A DNA stretch of 64,000 nt from an uncultured Collinsella sp. (GCA_900541855.1 UQLD01000012.1:1-64000); one strand, 5' to 3'; counted from the first letter of the stretch, positions 15,973 through 24,681 are shown. Notes: generated by a model not told the origin, from the sequence alone. Numbers and translations: made by a program.

Positions 15973-16179
15973 GTGAACGCTCGAGATATCGCCGTTGCCG
16001 CCATTGCATTGACGCTTGGTTGCCTTGGTCCTACGGCCGCGCTCGTCGCAGGTGTGCAGGGGTCTTGTGGGGCTGCCTCTATTGTGGTCGGCGCGCTGAT
16101 CGCGGCCACGCTGCTGGGAAGCGCAGGCGTGGTTCTTTGCCGCGACGATGAGGACGAGGTGCCGGGGTCGCAACGCTAA
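15973..16179 (+). CDS. Small two-segment membrane protein
   Basis: A 68-residue protein with two hydrophobic stretches (IAVAAIALTLGCLGPTAALV and ASIVVGALIAATLLGSAGVV) and a charged C-terminal tail (CRDDEDEVPGSQR). It starts at GTG 15973 after GGAGG, and a strong terminator follows. No family is recognised. Reading-frame quality and the ribosome site favour a real gene, but the function is unknown. Confidence 0.55.
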   Translation: MNARDIAVAAIALTLGCLGPTAALVAGVQGSCGAASIVVGALIAATLLGSAGVVLCRDDEDEVPGSQR

Positions 16180-16220
16180 CTGTTGTGAGATCGGCCGCCG
16201 GTCATAGACGAAGATGAAGG

Positions 16221-16256
16221 CCGCCGCAGGGGAAAGGTTCCCTTGCGGCGGTTTTG
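16221..16256 (+). terminator. Strong terminator
   Basis: CCGCCGCAGGGGAA (16221-16234) pairs over 14 bases (one G-U) with 16238-16251 around the loop AGG, then TTTT. It separates the small membrane-protein gene from the convergent reductase gene. Confidence 0.88.
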
Positions 16257-16288
16257 CTGTTAAGGCTGTTGAATGCGGCGCGTCGGCG

Positions 16289-17203
16289 CTACCAGCTTTT
16301 CTCGATATCGCGGATGCGCCGATAGAGCCACTCGTTTTGCGGTGCCTGGATATCGTGTTTGGCTGCGAGGCGGCAGATGGTGCCCGCGAACTCATCAACC
16401 TCGGTTTTGCGCCTTGCGATGCGGTCTTGAGCCATCGAGGGCATACCGGCGGGGTCGATTCCCTCGATGAGGTGCACCATTTGCGTCAGATCTGCCTCGG
16501 TCAGCTCAACGTCCTCGGCGTTGGCAACCGCAAGCGTCTCGCGCATGGCGGAGACAAAACAGCGGCGCTGCTCGGAGCCCGGCTCCGTGGCGCTTCCGTA
16601 GGTCCCGCCGTAGGCCATGCAGGTCTGGTTGATGCCGTCGTTGAGCATGAGTTTGGCCCACATGCGGTGCGCAATGTCGCTCTCGACGGTATGGGCGATG
16701 CCGCAGCGCGTATAGAGCTCGTCGATAGCGGCGACGGTCGCGGGGTCCGTGCCGGCCGCCGCGCCAAAGCGGATCTCGCCCGCATTGGTAAAGGTGAGCG
16801 CGCCGTTGAGGAACACGGCGTCCATGCCCTGGCAGATACCAAGAACGGTATGCTCCCAGCCAAAGCGTTCGGCAATCTTTTGCTCGCTCGTAATGCCGTT
16901 GCATAGCGAGGCGATGAGCGTGTTGGGTCCCACGACGCGCTCCATAGTCTTGAGTGCTTGGTCGAGACCGGTGGTCTTGACTGTCAGGATGACCAGATCG
17001 GCGGGCGTCGCCTCGCTGGCGCGGACGGACGTGAGATCGCAGGGCTTGCCGTTGACAGTGAGCGCATCGCCCGCGTGACGCTCAAAACGGGTGTCATCCA
17101 TAACGTATTCGACGGCGTCATTGCCGAGGGCCCTGGCAATCATGCTGCCGTAGAGCAGGCCGACGCCGCCCTTGCCGATAAAAGCGACCTTGTTGATCTG
17201 CAT
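16289..17203 (-). CDS. 2-dehydropantoate 2-reductase family protein
   Basis: A 304-residue NADPH-dependent reductase of the ApbA/PanE type, which reduces ketopantoate to pantoate in coenzyme A synthesis. The N-terminal Rossmann motif is VAFIGKGGVGLLYG; the family lysine and Asn region is HRMWAKLMLNDGINQTC; the tail NEWLYRRIRDIEKSW is typical of the C-terminal helical domain. ATG at 17203 is preferred over 17212 because GGGGAG then has proper spacing. With no pan neighbours, a related 2-keto-acid substrate is possible. Confidence 0.82.
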   Translation of the reverse strand: MQINKVAFIGKGGVGLLYGSMIARALGNDAVEYVMDDTRFERHAGDALTVNGKPCDLTSVRASEATPADLVILTVKTTGLDQALKTMERVVGPNTLIASLCNGITSEQKIAERFGWEHTVLGICQGMDAVFLNGALTFTNAGEIRFGAAAGTDPATVAAIDELYTRCGIAHTVESDIAHRMWAKLMLNDGINQTCMAYGGTYGSATEPGSEQRRCFVSAMRETLAVANAEDVELTEADLTQMVHLIEGIDPAGMPSMAQDRIARRKTEVDEFAGTICRLAAKHDIQAPQNEWLYRRIRDIEKSW

Positions 17204-17225
17204 GTGAATCATCTCCCCATGTAAA

Positions 17226-17248
17226 AGGCGCCCGCGTAAGGGGCGCCT
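17226..17248 (-). terminator. Hairpin with T-run in the panE-like leader
   Basis: On the minus strand AGGCGCCC pairs with GGGCGCCT around a short loop, followed by TTTTA and then the ribosome site GGGGAG of the reductase gene. No minus-strand gene lies upstream that it would terminate, so it may be an attenuator acting on its own downstream gene. Confidence 0.55.
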
Positions 17249-17528
17249 GATGGATTGTATGCTGCCAGGGTGATTGGTGGGTGCGCGGGGCGGCTGTTAT
17301 AAAAAAGAAACGTTTGCCTGGACGCTACGCTGCAGGGCAGACCGCAAAGACATGCGCGTGGTCATGCCCGGCTCCTTTCATCGGGCTTTTTGCTGATGTT
17401 AAAGCGGTGCCGTGACGGCTCGATTTCTGCTGCGTTACGATACGTTCTCGATTGCGATTCCACGATGTTTCGGCTGCGTGACCATTGTGTTTCGCCTTGC
17501 CGGGGCGCTGATGGCGAAGGGAGGGGCC

Positions 17529-18719
17529 GTGCAATACCGTGTTGACCCCAAAAGTGGTAACCGAATATCCGCTCTGGGTCTGGGCTGCATGAGGTTTCCC
17601 GGTGCGCCGGGACACCCCGATGCGAAGACCGCCGACGCTATCATCTCCCGTGCGGTGGAGCAGGGGATTAACTACCTGGACACGGCCTATCTCTATCCCG
17701 GCAACGAGGCGTGCATGGGCGCTTCGCTTGAACGATTGGGGCTGCGTGACCGGGTGTTGCTGGCGACCAAGTTGCCGCATGCTTCGTGCAAGTGTGCGGA
17801 GGATTTCGACCGGTTCTTCGATGAGCAATTGCGCCGCCTGCGGACCGACCATATCGACTATTACCTCATGCACAACATTACCTCGCCCGCCCAGTGGGAA
17901 CGTGTGGTGGCGTTGGGCATCGAGGACTGGATTGCGCGCCAAAAGGCTTCGGGGCGCATTCGCCAGATCGGTTTTTCGTACCACGGCAGTGCGGCGGACT
18001 TCCTCACGATGCTCGATGCGTATGTGTGGGACTTTTGCCAGATCCAGTACAACTACGCTGGAGAGCGATATCAGGCGGGAACGGCGGGGCTCATGGCCGC
18101 CGCCGAGCGAGGTCTCGCGGTGTTTGTGATGGAGCCGCTTTTGGGCGGACGCTTGGCAGGCAAATTGCCTCCGCGGGCGCGCGCTGTTCTCGATGGTGCA
18201 TGCGATCGGCATTTGCATACGCCTGCCGCTTGGGGGCTCTCGTGGGTGTGGAATCATCCCCAGGTGACCATGTTGCTTTCTGGTATGACCGATACCGCGC
18301 AAGTGGACGAGAATTCGTCACTGGCAGACCTCGCGTTGCCGAATTCGATGACTGCCAACCAGCTCGACACGATTGCGCGCGTGTTGATGGAGTTTGAGAA
18401 ATCGAACCGTGTGCCCTGCACGGGATGCGGCTACTGCATGCCATGTCCCAAGGGTATTAACATTCCCGGCTGCTTTGCCGCTTACAACGCGAGCTACGCG
18501 CACAGCTGGTTTACGGGGCTGTCTCAATACTTTACGGCGAGCGCGGTGCGCACGAGCGAGCCCAAGCTGGTGAGCAATTGCGTCAAGTGCGGTAAATGCG
18601 CACGTCACTGCCCGCAGCACATCGATATTCCCGAGCGTCTCGATGACGTGCGCCGACGTTTCCAGCCTGGCCCCGTAACGGCTGTGCTTAAAGCCTTCCG
18701 CACAACGCGCTCCTCATGA
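17529..18719 (+). CDS. Aldo/keto reductase with two C-terminal [4Fe-4S] sites
   Basis: A 396-residue redox protein. Residues about 1-290 are an aldo/keto reductase barrel with the catalytic set visible as Asp and Tyr in YLDTAYLYPGNE, Lys in LATKLPH and His in YLMHNI. The C-terminal part carries two ferredoxin-type motifs, CTGCGYCMPCPKGI and CVKCGKCARHCPQHI. Such fusions are common in strict anaerobes and couple carbonyl reduction to iron-sulfur electron transfer; the substrate is unknown. GTG at 17529 is chosen because GGGAGG precedes it and homologues start near VQYRVDPKSGN. Confidence 0.9.
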   Translation: MQYRVDPKSGNRISALGLGCMRFPGAPGHPDAKTADAIISRAVEQGINYLDTAYLYPGNEACMGASLERLGLRDRVLLATKLPHASCKCAEDFDRFFDEQLRRLRTDHIDYYLMHNITSPAQWERVVALGIEDWIARQKASGRIRQIGFSYHGSAADFLTMLDAYVWDFCQIQYNYAGERYQAGTAGLMAAAERGLAVFVMEPLLGGRLAGKLPPRARAVLDGACDRHLHTPAAWGLSWVWNHPQVTMLLSGMTDTAQVDENSSLADLALPNSMTANQLDTIARVLMEFEKSNRVPCTGCGYCMPCPKGINIPGCFAAYNASYAHSWFTGLSQYFTASAVRTSEPKLVSNCVKCGKCARHCPQHIDIPERLDDVRRRFQPGPVTAVLKAFRTTRSS

Positions 18720-18731
18720 TCCTTTTATATC

Positions 18732-18794
18732 TTGTGATGGAATAGTTCCTGTTTACGGCAGAATAGGGCAACAGCAGGAACTATTTCGCCGCAA
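18732..18794 (+). repeat. Hairpin element, copy 1, before a dehydrogenase gene
   Basis: Left arm 18732-18751 (TTGTGATGGAATAGTTCCTG) and right arm 18775-18794 pair over 20 positions with three G-U and one mismatch. The loop contains GGCAGAATAGGGCAACA. Together with its flanks (CCTTTTATA before, GCAACTAATGGGAGA after) it closely matches the element at 19898-19960, although several stem bases differ in a pairing-preserving way. GGGAGA at its 3' side is the ribosome site of the next gene. Confidence 0.8.
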
Positions 18795-18810
18795 CTAATG
18801 GGAGACTATC

Positions 18811-19830
18811 GTGGGTGACCGAGGTTTACGTAATGATTCGCGTGAGGTTCGTTGGGGCATTTTGGGCGCCGGGCACATTTCTCATCGATTTGCATCGTCG
18901 CTCAAGAAGGTCGACGGGGCACGGCTGGTGGCTGCGGCCGGCCGCACTCCTGCACATGTCGAGGAATTTTGCCGAGTGTTTTCGATCGATGCTGCGCATG
19001 GCCATGTCTCGGTCGACGATAACGGCAATGCGGCTTATGACGCGCTGATTGCCGACCCCGATGTCGACGCAATCTACTTGGCTCTTCCGCATGGCATGCA
19101 TACGCGTTGGGCCTGTCGCGCGCTGCGCGCCGGAAAGGCCGTGCTGTGCGAAAAGCCGGCCGTTTTGAGTGAGGAAGAGGCTCTCTCGATTGCCTCCACC
19201 TCTCGTGAGCGCGGCGTGCTGTTTATGGAGGCGATGAAGAATCGGTTTTGCCCGATGCGCACTCGCGTGAAGGACTTGCTTGCGTCGGGTGAGCTTGGCC
19301 GTATTGTCTCGATTGAAAGCGTGCAAAAGCTCGATTACGGCGAGCCTCCTTCGGGCTATCTGCTTGATCCGTTGCAGGGCGGCTGTCTATATGACATGGG
19401 CTGTTATGCGGTCGGTTGGTTTGAGGATTTGCTCGCGGGCGCGTGCGAGGTTTCGTCCCGTGAAGTTCGCTGGCGTGACGTATCGGGCGGCCGCGTCGAT
19501 TGGGCCGACGAGATCCATATGAGCGTCGGCGGTATACCCATTCATATGGCGTGCGACGGCAAAGCAACATATGAAAGCCGCTTAACGATTGCCTGTGAGC
19601 GGGGCTCGTTGGAAATCGAGCGTCTCCATCGCCCCGAGCTCGCCCATGTGAAGTATTCCGACGGTCGAACGCTAGAAATAAATGCCCCGTTTGAGATCGA
19701 TGATTTCTACGGCGAAATCCAGCATGCGACCCAGCTCATCTGGGCGGGGAAACTCGAAAGCCCCATCATGTCCCTAGCCGCCACACAGCGCTGCGCACGC
19801 ATCATCGATGCGATTCGTTTGAAACTTTAG
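18811..19830 (+). CDS. GFO/IDH/MocA-family dehydrogenase
   Basis: A 339-residue NAD(P)-dependent oxidoreductase, likely acting on a sugar or trans-dihydrodiol type substrate. The Rossmann motif is WGILGAGHISHRFASSL, followed by AIYLALPHGMHTRWACRAL and the EKP signature VLCEKPAVLSEEEA; then FMEAMKNRFCP, similar to bacterial dihydrodiol dehydrogenase-like proteins. It starts at GTG 18811 after GGGAGA. The hairpin element ending 16 bases upstream suggests post-transcriptional control. Confidence 0.88.
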   Translation: MGDRGLRNDSREVRWGILGAGHISHRFASSLKKVDGARLVAAAGRTPAHVEEFCRVFSIDAAHGHVSVDDNGNAAYDALIADPDVDAIYLALPHGMHTRWACRALRAGKAVLCEKPAVLSEEEALSIASTSRERGVLFMEAMKNRFCPMRTRVKDLLASGELGRIVSIESVQKLDYGEPPSGYLLDPLQGGCLYDMGCYAVGWFEDLLAGACEVSSREVRWRDVSGGRVDWADEIHMSVGGIPIHMACDGKATYESRLTIACERGSLEIERLHRPELAHVKYSDGRTLEINAPFEIDDFYGEIQHATQLIWAGKLESPIMSLAATQRCARIIDAIRLKL

Positions 19831-19897
19831 GGCGTGGGGCATGGCACCAGCGCTTGGAATGCCTGGAGGCCTTTGTCCCTGATGCCCCTTTTATAAC

Positions 19898-19960
19898 TTG
19901 CGGTGGAATACGGTCTGTTTGCGCCAAAATAGGGCACCAATAGACCGTATTTCACCGCAA
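19898..19960 (+). repeat. Hairpin element, copy 2, before nfo
   Basis: TTGCGGTGGAATACGGTCT (19898-19916) pairs with 19942-19960 over 19 positions with one G-U. The loop includes GCGCCAAAATAGGGCACCA. Flanks CCTTTTATAACTTG and CGCAACTGATAAGGGAGA match copy 1 at 18732-18794. The differing stem bases (CGGTCT here, GTTCCT there) are changed on both sides, which points to selection for the helix. Confidence 0.82.
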
Positions 19961-19980
19961 CTGATAAGGGAGAGCTGGAG

Positions 19981-20847
19981 ATGCTGACGATCGGGTGTCA
20001 TCTTTCGACGACGAAGGGCTATCGGGCAATGGGGGAGACGGCGTTGTCCATTGGCGCCAATACCTTTGCATTCTTTACGCGCAACCCGCGCGGTGGCAAG
20101 GCAAAAGACCTTGACATGGATGACGTGGCGGCTCTGCGCGAGCTTATGGCGCAAAACGACTTTGGACCGCTGGTGGCGCATGCCCCGTATACCTATAACC
20201 CCTGCTCCGCTAAGGAGCGGGCGCGCGAGTTTGCCTTGGAGGCAATGGCCGAGGACTTGCAGCGTCTGGAAACACTGCCCGGCAACTACTACAACTTCCA
20301 TCCCGGTGCGCATGTGGGACAGGGCTCCGACGTCGGCATTCAGATGATTGTCGACACGCTGTGCCAGGTGATGTTTGAGGGGCAGCAGACGACGGTATTA
20401 CTCGAGACCATGGCAGGAAAGGGCACCGAGGTGGGCCGTAGCTTTGAAGAACTGGCGTGCATTATCGAGGGCGTTGCCGCCAAGCGCCCAGAGCTGTCCG
20501 ATAAGCTGGGCGTTTGTTTGGACACCTGCCATGTGAGCGATGCCGGCTACGACATCATCCATGATCTGGACGACGTACTCGACGAGTTCGACCGCGTGGT
20601 GGGTATCGATCGCTTGCATGCCGTACACATCAACGATTCGAAGAACCCTTGTGGCGCCCATAAAGATCGTCACGAGTGCATCGGCAAAGGATACCTTGGC
20701 AGCGAGGAATTTGGTGGCGGTATGCAGGTTATGCAGAATATTGTATCGAATGGCCGTTTGCGTTCGCTGCCGTTTATTTTGGAGACTCCGAACGAACTTG
20801 CAGGTTATGCAGCTGAAATTAGACTATTAAGGTCATTGCAGCAGTAA
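19981..20847 (+). CDS. nfo: Deoxyribonuclease IV (endonuclease IV)
   Basis: AP endonuclease of base-excision repair, cutting 5' of abasic sites. The 288-residue barrel has the trinuclear zinc ligands in FHPGAHVG, LLETMAGKG, CLDTCHVSDAGYD, LHAVHINDSKNPCG and DRHECIGKGYLG, ending with FILETPNE. The length is standard. GGGAGAG precedes the ATG, and the hairpin element lies 20 bases upstream. Confidence 0.95.
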   Translation: MLTIGCHLSTTKGYRAMGETALSIGANTFAFFTRNPRGGKAKDLDMDDVAALRELMAQNDFGPLVAHAPYTYNPCSAKERAREFALEAMAEDLQRLETLPGNYYNFHPGAHVGQGSDVGIQMIVDTLCQVMFEGQQTTVLLETMAGKGTEVGRSFEELACIIEGVAAKRPELSDKLGVCLDTCHVSDAGYDIIHDLDDVLDEFDRVVGIDRLHAVHINDSKNPCGAHKDRHECIGKGYLGSEEFGGGMQVMQNIVSNGRLRSLPFILETPNELAGYAAEIRLLRSLQQ

Positions 20848-20908
20848 TAACTGTTACAAAGTGGAGTGTTCCATTCACGTTATGGGTTTGTTTCAATCAG
20901 TTTTCTCA

Positions 20909-20937
20909 TTGCAGATTCGTAATTCCGGGTGCATAAT
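20909..20937 (+). promoter_or_regulatory. Promoter of amino-acid ABC transporter operon
   Basis: TTGCAG at 20909-20914 and CATAAT at 20932-20937 are 17 bases apart, giving a start near 20943 and a leader of about 50 bases before the substrate-binding protein gene. No operator is recognised. Confidence 0.6.
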
Positions 20938-20994
20938 AGCCAACAGTTTTTGCAGACCTCTGAATCAAACGAGGTCACCGGAAGGAGACTGATT

Positions 20995-21855
20995 ATGAAG
21001 CTTAAGAAGCTTGGCGCATTTGCCGCCACAGGCGCCATGGCGCTCGCCCTCGCACTGACGGGCTGCGGCTCGTCCAACGCCACCTCTGGTTCTGATGCCG
21101 GTTCCAGCAGCTCTGACGACGCTAAGGTCGAGAAGGTCGACGGCTCCAAGGAGTACGCGCTCGTCAAGGACGGTACACTGACCGTCGGCACCTCTGCCGA
21201 GTACGCTCCGTTTGAGTACAAGGATGACAACGGCGATTATCAGGGCTTTGACCTTGAGCTCATCAAGGCTATCGGCGACAAGCTGGGCCTGGATGTCGAG
21301 TATGTCAACAATGACTTTGACACGCTGGTTCCGGGCGTCGCTTCGGGCGCCAAGTATGACGTTTCCATCGCGGCTATCACCGACACGCCCGAGCGTGAGA
21401 AGGAAGTCACTTTCTCTGATTCCTATTACATGGACGATCAGGCTATCGTGACCAAGGTTGATAACACCGACATCACGGCCGACAACTACAGCGAGAAGCT
21501 CAACAACGCTGACGCTACCATCATCGTCCAGTCTGGCTCGACCGCCGAGGCCTTTGCCCAGGAGAACTTCCCCAAGGCCAAGATTGTCCCCTACAAGGAC
21601 GCTACCGAGTGCTTCAGCGCCCTGCAGTCCGATAAGGGCGACGCCGTAGTCACCAACCGCTCCGTTGCCAGCCAGCTGACCGCCGAGCAGTTCAACACCT
21701 GCCAGACCATCAAGCAGATCAGCACCGGCGAGGAGTACGCCATCGCCATCAACCAGGGCAACACCAAGCTCAAGGACGACATCAACCAGGCCATCAAGGA
21801 CCTGACTGATGACGGTACCGTTGACGCCCTCATGGCTAAGTACAACATCAAGTAA
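20995..21855 (+). CDS. Amino-acid ABC transporter substrate-binding lipoprotein
   Basis: A 286-residue family-3 solute-binding protein. The lipoprotein signal ends at LALTGCGSS (lipobox LTGC near residue 22), followed by an acidic, Ser-rich linker. The binding domain starts at LTVGTSAEYAPFEYKDDNGDYQGFDLEL split over residues 60-90 and has the usual two-lobe pattern (VVTNRSVASQL). It captures a polar amino acid outside the membrane. GGAAGGAGA precedes the ATG. First gene of a three-gene operon with the permease and ATPase. Confidence 0.94.
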   Translation: MKLKKLGAFAATGAMALALALTGCGSSNATSGSDAGSSSSDDAKVEKVDGSKEYALVKDGTLTVGTSAEYAPFEYKDDNGDYQGFDLELIKAIGDKLGLDVEYVNNDFDTLVPGVASGAKYDVSIAAITDTPEREKEVTFSDSYYMDDQAIVTKVDNTDITADNYSEKLNNADATIIVQSGSTAEAFAQENFPKAKIVPYKDATECFSALQSDKGDAVVTNRSVASQLTAEQFNTCQTIKQISTGEEYAIAINQGNTKLKDDINQAIKDLTDDGTVDALMAKYNIK

Positions 21856-21877
21856 AATAGCTACTTGATTGCGCGCG

Positions 21878-21910
21878 GGCCCTTTCCGTTTTGGCGGAGA
21901 GGGCCTTTGC
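21878..21910 (+). terminator. Partial terminator inside transporter operon
   Basis: GGCCCTTTCCG (21878-21888) pairs with 21895-21905 (one G-U), followed by TTTGCGCTTCTT. Placed between the binding-protein gene and the permease gene, it probably lowers downstream expression so that binding protein is in excess. Confidence 0.7.
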
Positions 21911-21971
21911 GCTTCTTGAATGGGCGTCATCCCGCCCCGTTATGTCGGCAACTTAAACGTTAGGAGCCACC

Positions 21972-23333
21972 TTGTCTCGATTGAACCAAGGAGCTACGGG
22001 CCAGAGCTATCCACTGCCCTCGATGCTCCAAAAGCTGGCCTGCGCCCTGGCTGTGGCGCTCGCCTTGGTATGCGCGGGGGCCTGCGTGCCCTCGACTGCC
22101 CAGGCGCTTGAGACCGCAAAGATCACCGCCCGACCCAACACCGGTTCGGGTAGCGACGTGGTCGGTGGCACCGAGACGCGCATCACTTGGGAAGTTCAGG
22201 CCGATGCCGACGAGGAGCTGAGCGGTCTTTCTTTGACGTTTGTCGACGGCACGACGTTTGGTACCGATGACACGCGATTGACGATGCTCTCGGGCGAGGA
22301 CCTCATGGATCGTACGCCCATGAAGCCCACGTGCAAGGCTGACGGCCAGACGCTCAAGATTGACTTTGGCGAGACGGCGCCTGCCGGCGGTTTTTTCCGT
22401 GTCGAGGTTTACGGTGTGACGTTTCCCGTCGAGGGCGGCGATGAGGCCTTTAGCGGCACCTATACGCTCGCCGACGGTTCGACCAAGAAGATTTCCAAGA
22501 TTCCTCCCGTCGAGATTAAGGGCGTGACGGCATTCGATAACTTCCTGGCCGACCTTAAGGAACAGCCGTGGGTCGAGGCCTGGAACTCCAATATGTTTCT
22601 GCGCCTGTTCTTAAACCCGGTCATTTTGGTCCAAAGCCTGCCGATCGTCTTTAAGGGCTTCCTCATGTCGCTCTCGATCGTGCTCGTGGCGTTTCCGCTG
22701 GCAATCCCCTTTGGCTTTGCCTTGTCGCTCATGCGCATCTCCAAGTCGCGCATCCTGCGCTGTCTTGCCGGCATCTATGTGAATATCATTCGCGGTACGC
22801 CGGCGTTCCTGCAGATCTATATCGCGTTCTTCGGTCTGCCGTTGGCCGGCGTCAAGGTGGACGACTATGTCTTGGGCGTCATCGTCATGGCCATGAACTC
22901 GTCTGCGTACCTGTGCGAGATCTTCCGTGCCGGTATTCAATCGATCCCCAAGGGCCAAAACGAGGCTGCTCGCTCTCTGGGCATGAATGCCTTCCAGACG
23001 CTGCTCTACGTTATGATTCCGCAGACGTTCCGCAATGTTTTGCCTACGCTGACCAGCGAGTTTATCTTGCTTTACAAGGATACGTCGCTGCTTGCCGCCG
23101 TGGGTGTGGTCGAAATCGTCATGAACGCCCGTACCATCGTGGCCACGACGGGCTCCATTACACCGTACGTGGTTGCCGCCCTGTTCTATCTGGTCATCAC
23201 CCTGCCGCTCGCTCGCTTGGTGAGCGGTCTTGAGGCGAGGCTTTTGGGTACGACCGAGACCAAGAAGAAGCGTCCCGCCAAGAGCGCCGGACAGGTTGTC
23301 GCGACGCCTGCCGATCACATCGCCGGTCTGTAA
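21972..23333 (+). CDS. Amino-acid ABC permease with extracytoplasmic N-terminal domain
   Basis: A 453-residue membrane protein. A signal-type segment (LACALAVALALVCAGACV) is followed by about 150 residues of beta-rich extracytoplasmic sequence (for instance TRITWEVQADADEELSGL and FFRVEVYGVTFPV). From about residue 210 it is a HisM/GlnP-type permease with the conserved cytoplasmic loop EIFRAGIQSIPKGQNEAARS and later helices. Standard permeases of this family are near 220 residues and lack the N-terminal domain. The start is TTG at 21972 after GGAG. The extra domain may interact with the binding protein. Confidence 0.88.
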   Translation: MSRLNQGATGQSYPLPSMLQKLACALAVALALVCAGACVPSTAQALETAKITARPNTGSGSDVVGGTETRITWEVQADADEELSGLSLTFVDGTTFGTDDTRLTMLSGEDLMDRTPMKPTCKADGQTLKIDFGETAPAGGFFRVEVYGVTFPVEGGDEAFSGTYTLADGSTKKISKIPPVEIKGVTAFDNFLADLKEQPWVEAWNSNMFLRLFLNPVILVQSLPIVFKGFLMSLSIVLVAFPLAIPFGFALSLMRISKSRILRCLAGIYVNIIRGTPAFLQIYIAFFGLPLAGVKVDDYVLGVIVMAMNSSAYLCEIFRAGIQSIPKGQNEAARSLGMNAFQTLLYVMIPQTFRNVLPTLTSEFILLYKDTSLLAAVGVVEIVMNARTIVATTGSITPYVVAALFYLVITLPLARLVSGLEARLLGTTETKKKRPAKSAGQVVATPADHIAGL

Positions 23334-23345
23334 GGAGGTCCTATC

Positions 23346-24098
23346 ATGAGCGAAACCAATAACTCGAACGAGGTCGTCGTCAGCATCAAGAACCTCCAGA
23401 AGGCCTTTGGCGATAACGTGGTCCTGCGCGATATCGATCTGGATGTGCATAGGGGCGAGGTCGTCGTAGTTCTGGGTCCTTCGGGCTCGGGCAAGTCGAC
23501 GATGCTTCGCTGCATCAATCGTCTGGAGCATCCTACGAGTGGTTCGATTGTCGTCGAGGGCGTGGATGTGTGCGCCAAGGGCGTTGACCTCAATAAGGTG
23601 CGTACGCACTTGGGCATGGTGTTTCAGCAGTTCAACCTGTTCCCGCACCTGTCGGTCAAAAAGAACGTCATGCTTGCGCAGCAAAAGGTGCTCAAGCGCA
23701 GCAAGGAAGAGGCCGAGAAGATCGCCGTCGAGGAGCTGACCAAGGTCGGTCTTGCCGAGCGTATCGACTTTATGCCGAGCCAGCTCTCGGGCGGCCAGCA
23801 GCAGCGCGTTGCCATCGCCCGCGCCCTGTCGATGAACCCTCACGTTATGCTCTTTGACGAGGCCACGTCGGCGCTCGATCCCGAGCTGGTTCGCGACGTT
23901 CTGGGTGTCATGCGCGACCTGGCACGCGATGGCATGACCATGATCGTCGTGACGCACGAGATGGGCTTTGCCCGCGACGTCGCCGACCGCGTCGTCTTTA
24001 TGGACGGCGGCGTCATTGTGGAAGAGGGTACGCCGAGCGAGGTCTTCGACCACCCCAAGAGCGAGCGCACCAAGGCGTTCTTGGGCAATATCTCGTAG
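23346..24098 (+). CDS. Amino-acid ABC transporter ATP-binding protein
   Basis: A 250-residue ATPase of the GlnQ/HisP type that powers the preceding permease. Walker A is GPSGSGKST (about 44-52), the Q-loop is MVFQQFNLF, the signature is LSGGQQQR (about 147) and Walker B is VMLFDEATSALD. AGGAGG precedes the ATG, 12 bases after the permease stop. A bidirectional terminator follows. Confidence 0.96.
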   Translation: MSETNNSNEVVVSIKNLQKAFGDNVVLRDIDLDVHRGEVVVVLGPSGSGKSTMLRCINRLEHPTSGSIVVEGVDVCAKGVDLNKVRTHLGMVFQQFNLFPHLSVKKNVMLAQQKVLKRSKEEAEKIAVEELTKVGLAERIDFMPSQLSGGQQQRVAIARALSMNPHVMLFDEATSALDPELVRDVLGVMRDLARDGMTMIVVTHEMGFARDVADRVVFMDGGVIVEEGTPSEVFDHPKSERTKAFLGNIS

Positions 24099-24123
24099 CC
24101 GCTTTATATGACTGACATAGCAG

Positions 24124-24160
24124 AAAACGGGAGCCGGATGTGATCCGGCTCCCGTTTTTG
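24124..24160 (+). terminator. Terminator, probably bidirectional
   Basis: AAACGGGAGCCGGAT pairs over 15-16 bases with ATCCGGCTCCCGTTT around TGTG, and TTTTT follows on the plus strand with AAAA before it. It lies between the ABC operon and the convergent flavodoxin gene. Confidence 0.9.
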
Positions 24161-24215
24161 TTGGGACGCGAATGTGTTTTGTTGCAATGCGCGTTGCGGG
24201 CGGAGCTCATTGCCG

Positions 24216-24635
24216 CTAGGCGAGCTCGGCTCCAAGGGCGCGGCAGGCCGCTTCGCTCTCATCATCGGGGGCGTCGTAGCAGATGACGGAATCGACGACG
24301 TTGACGCCCTCCTCGTCGGCGTCCGCCTTCCAGTTGTCCATCCATTCGCCCTCGGCCCACGAATAAGAGCCAAAGAGGACGGCCTTCTTGTCGCCGAGGG
24401 TCTCCTTGACCTCATCCCACATGGGCTGGAACTCATCATATTCAAGCTCCTCGGAACCCATGGCGGGGCAGCCGAAGGCGATAGCGTCATAGCCAGCGGC
24501 CTTGTCTGCGGAGAAGTCGGCGCAGGAGATGACCTCTGCCTCGGCGCCGGCATCGGTTGCACCTTCGGCAACGAGGTTTGCCATGGCCTCGGTGTTGCCC
24601 GTGCCGCTCCAGTAGACGACGGCGATCTTGCTCAT
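24216..24635 (-). CDS. Flavodoxin
   Basis: A 139-residue FMN electron carrier that can replace ferredoxin when iron is scarce. The FMN phosphate loop is WSGTGNTEAMA at the N-terminus; the later FMN-ring loops are FGCPAMGSEE and GSYSWAEGEW. The short-chain length is usual in anaerobes. AAAGGAC lies before the ATG. It follows the DUF3793 gene by 46 bases on the same strand, behind a probable iron-responsive promoter. Confidence 0.95.
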   Translation of the reverse strand: MSKIAVVYWSGTGNTEAMANLVAEGATDAGAEAEVISCADFSADKAAGYDAIAFGCPAMGSEELEYDEFQPMWDEVKETLGDKKAVLFGSYSWAEGEWMDNWKADADEEGVNVVDSVICYDAPDDESEAACRALGAELA

Positions 24636-24681
24636 GTTGAGTCCTTTCAGTTGTGCGGCAGGTTGCCACGGCTTCTATGTT

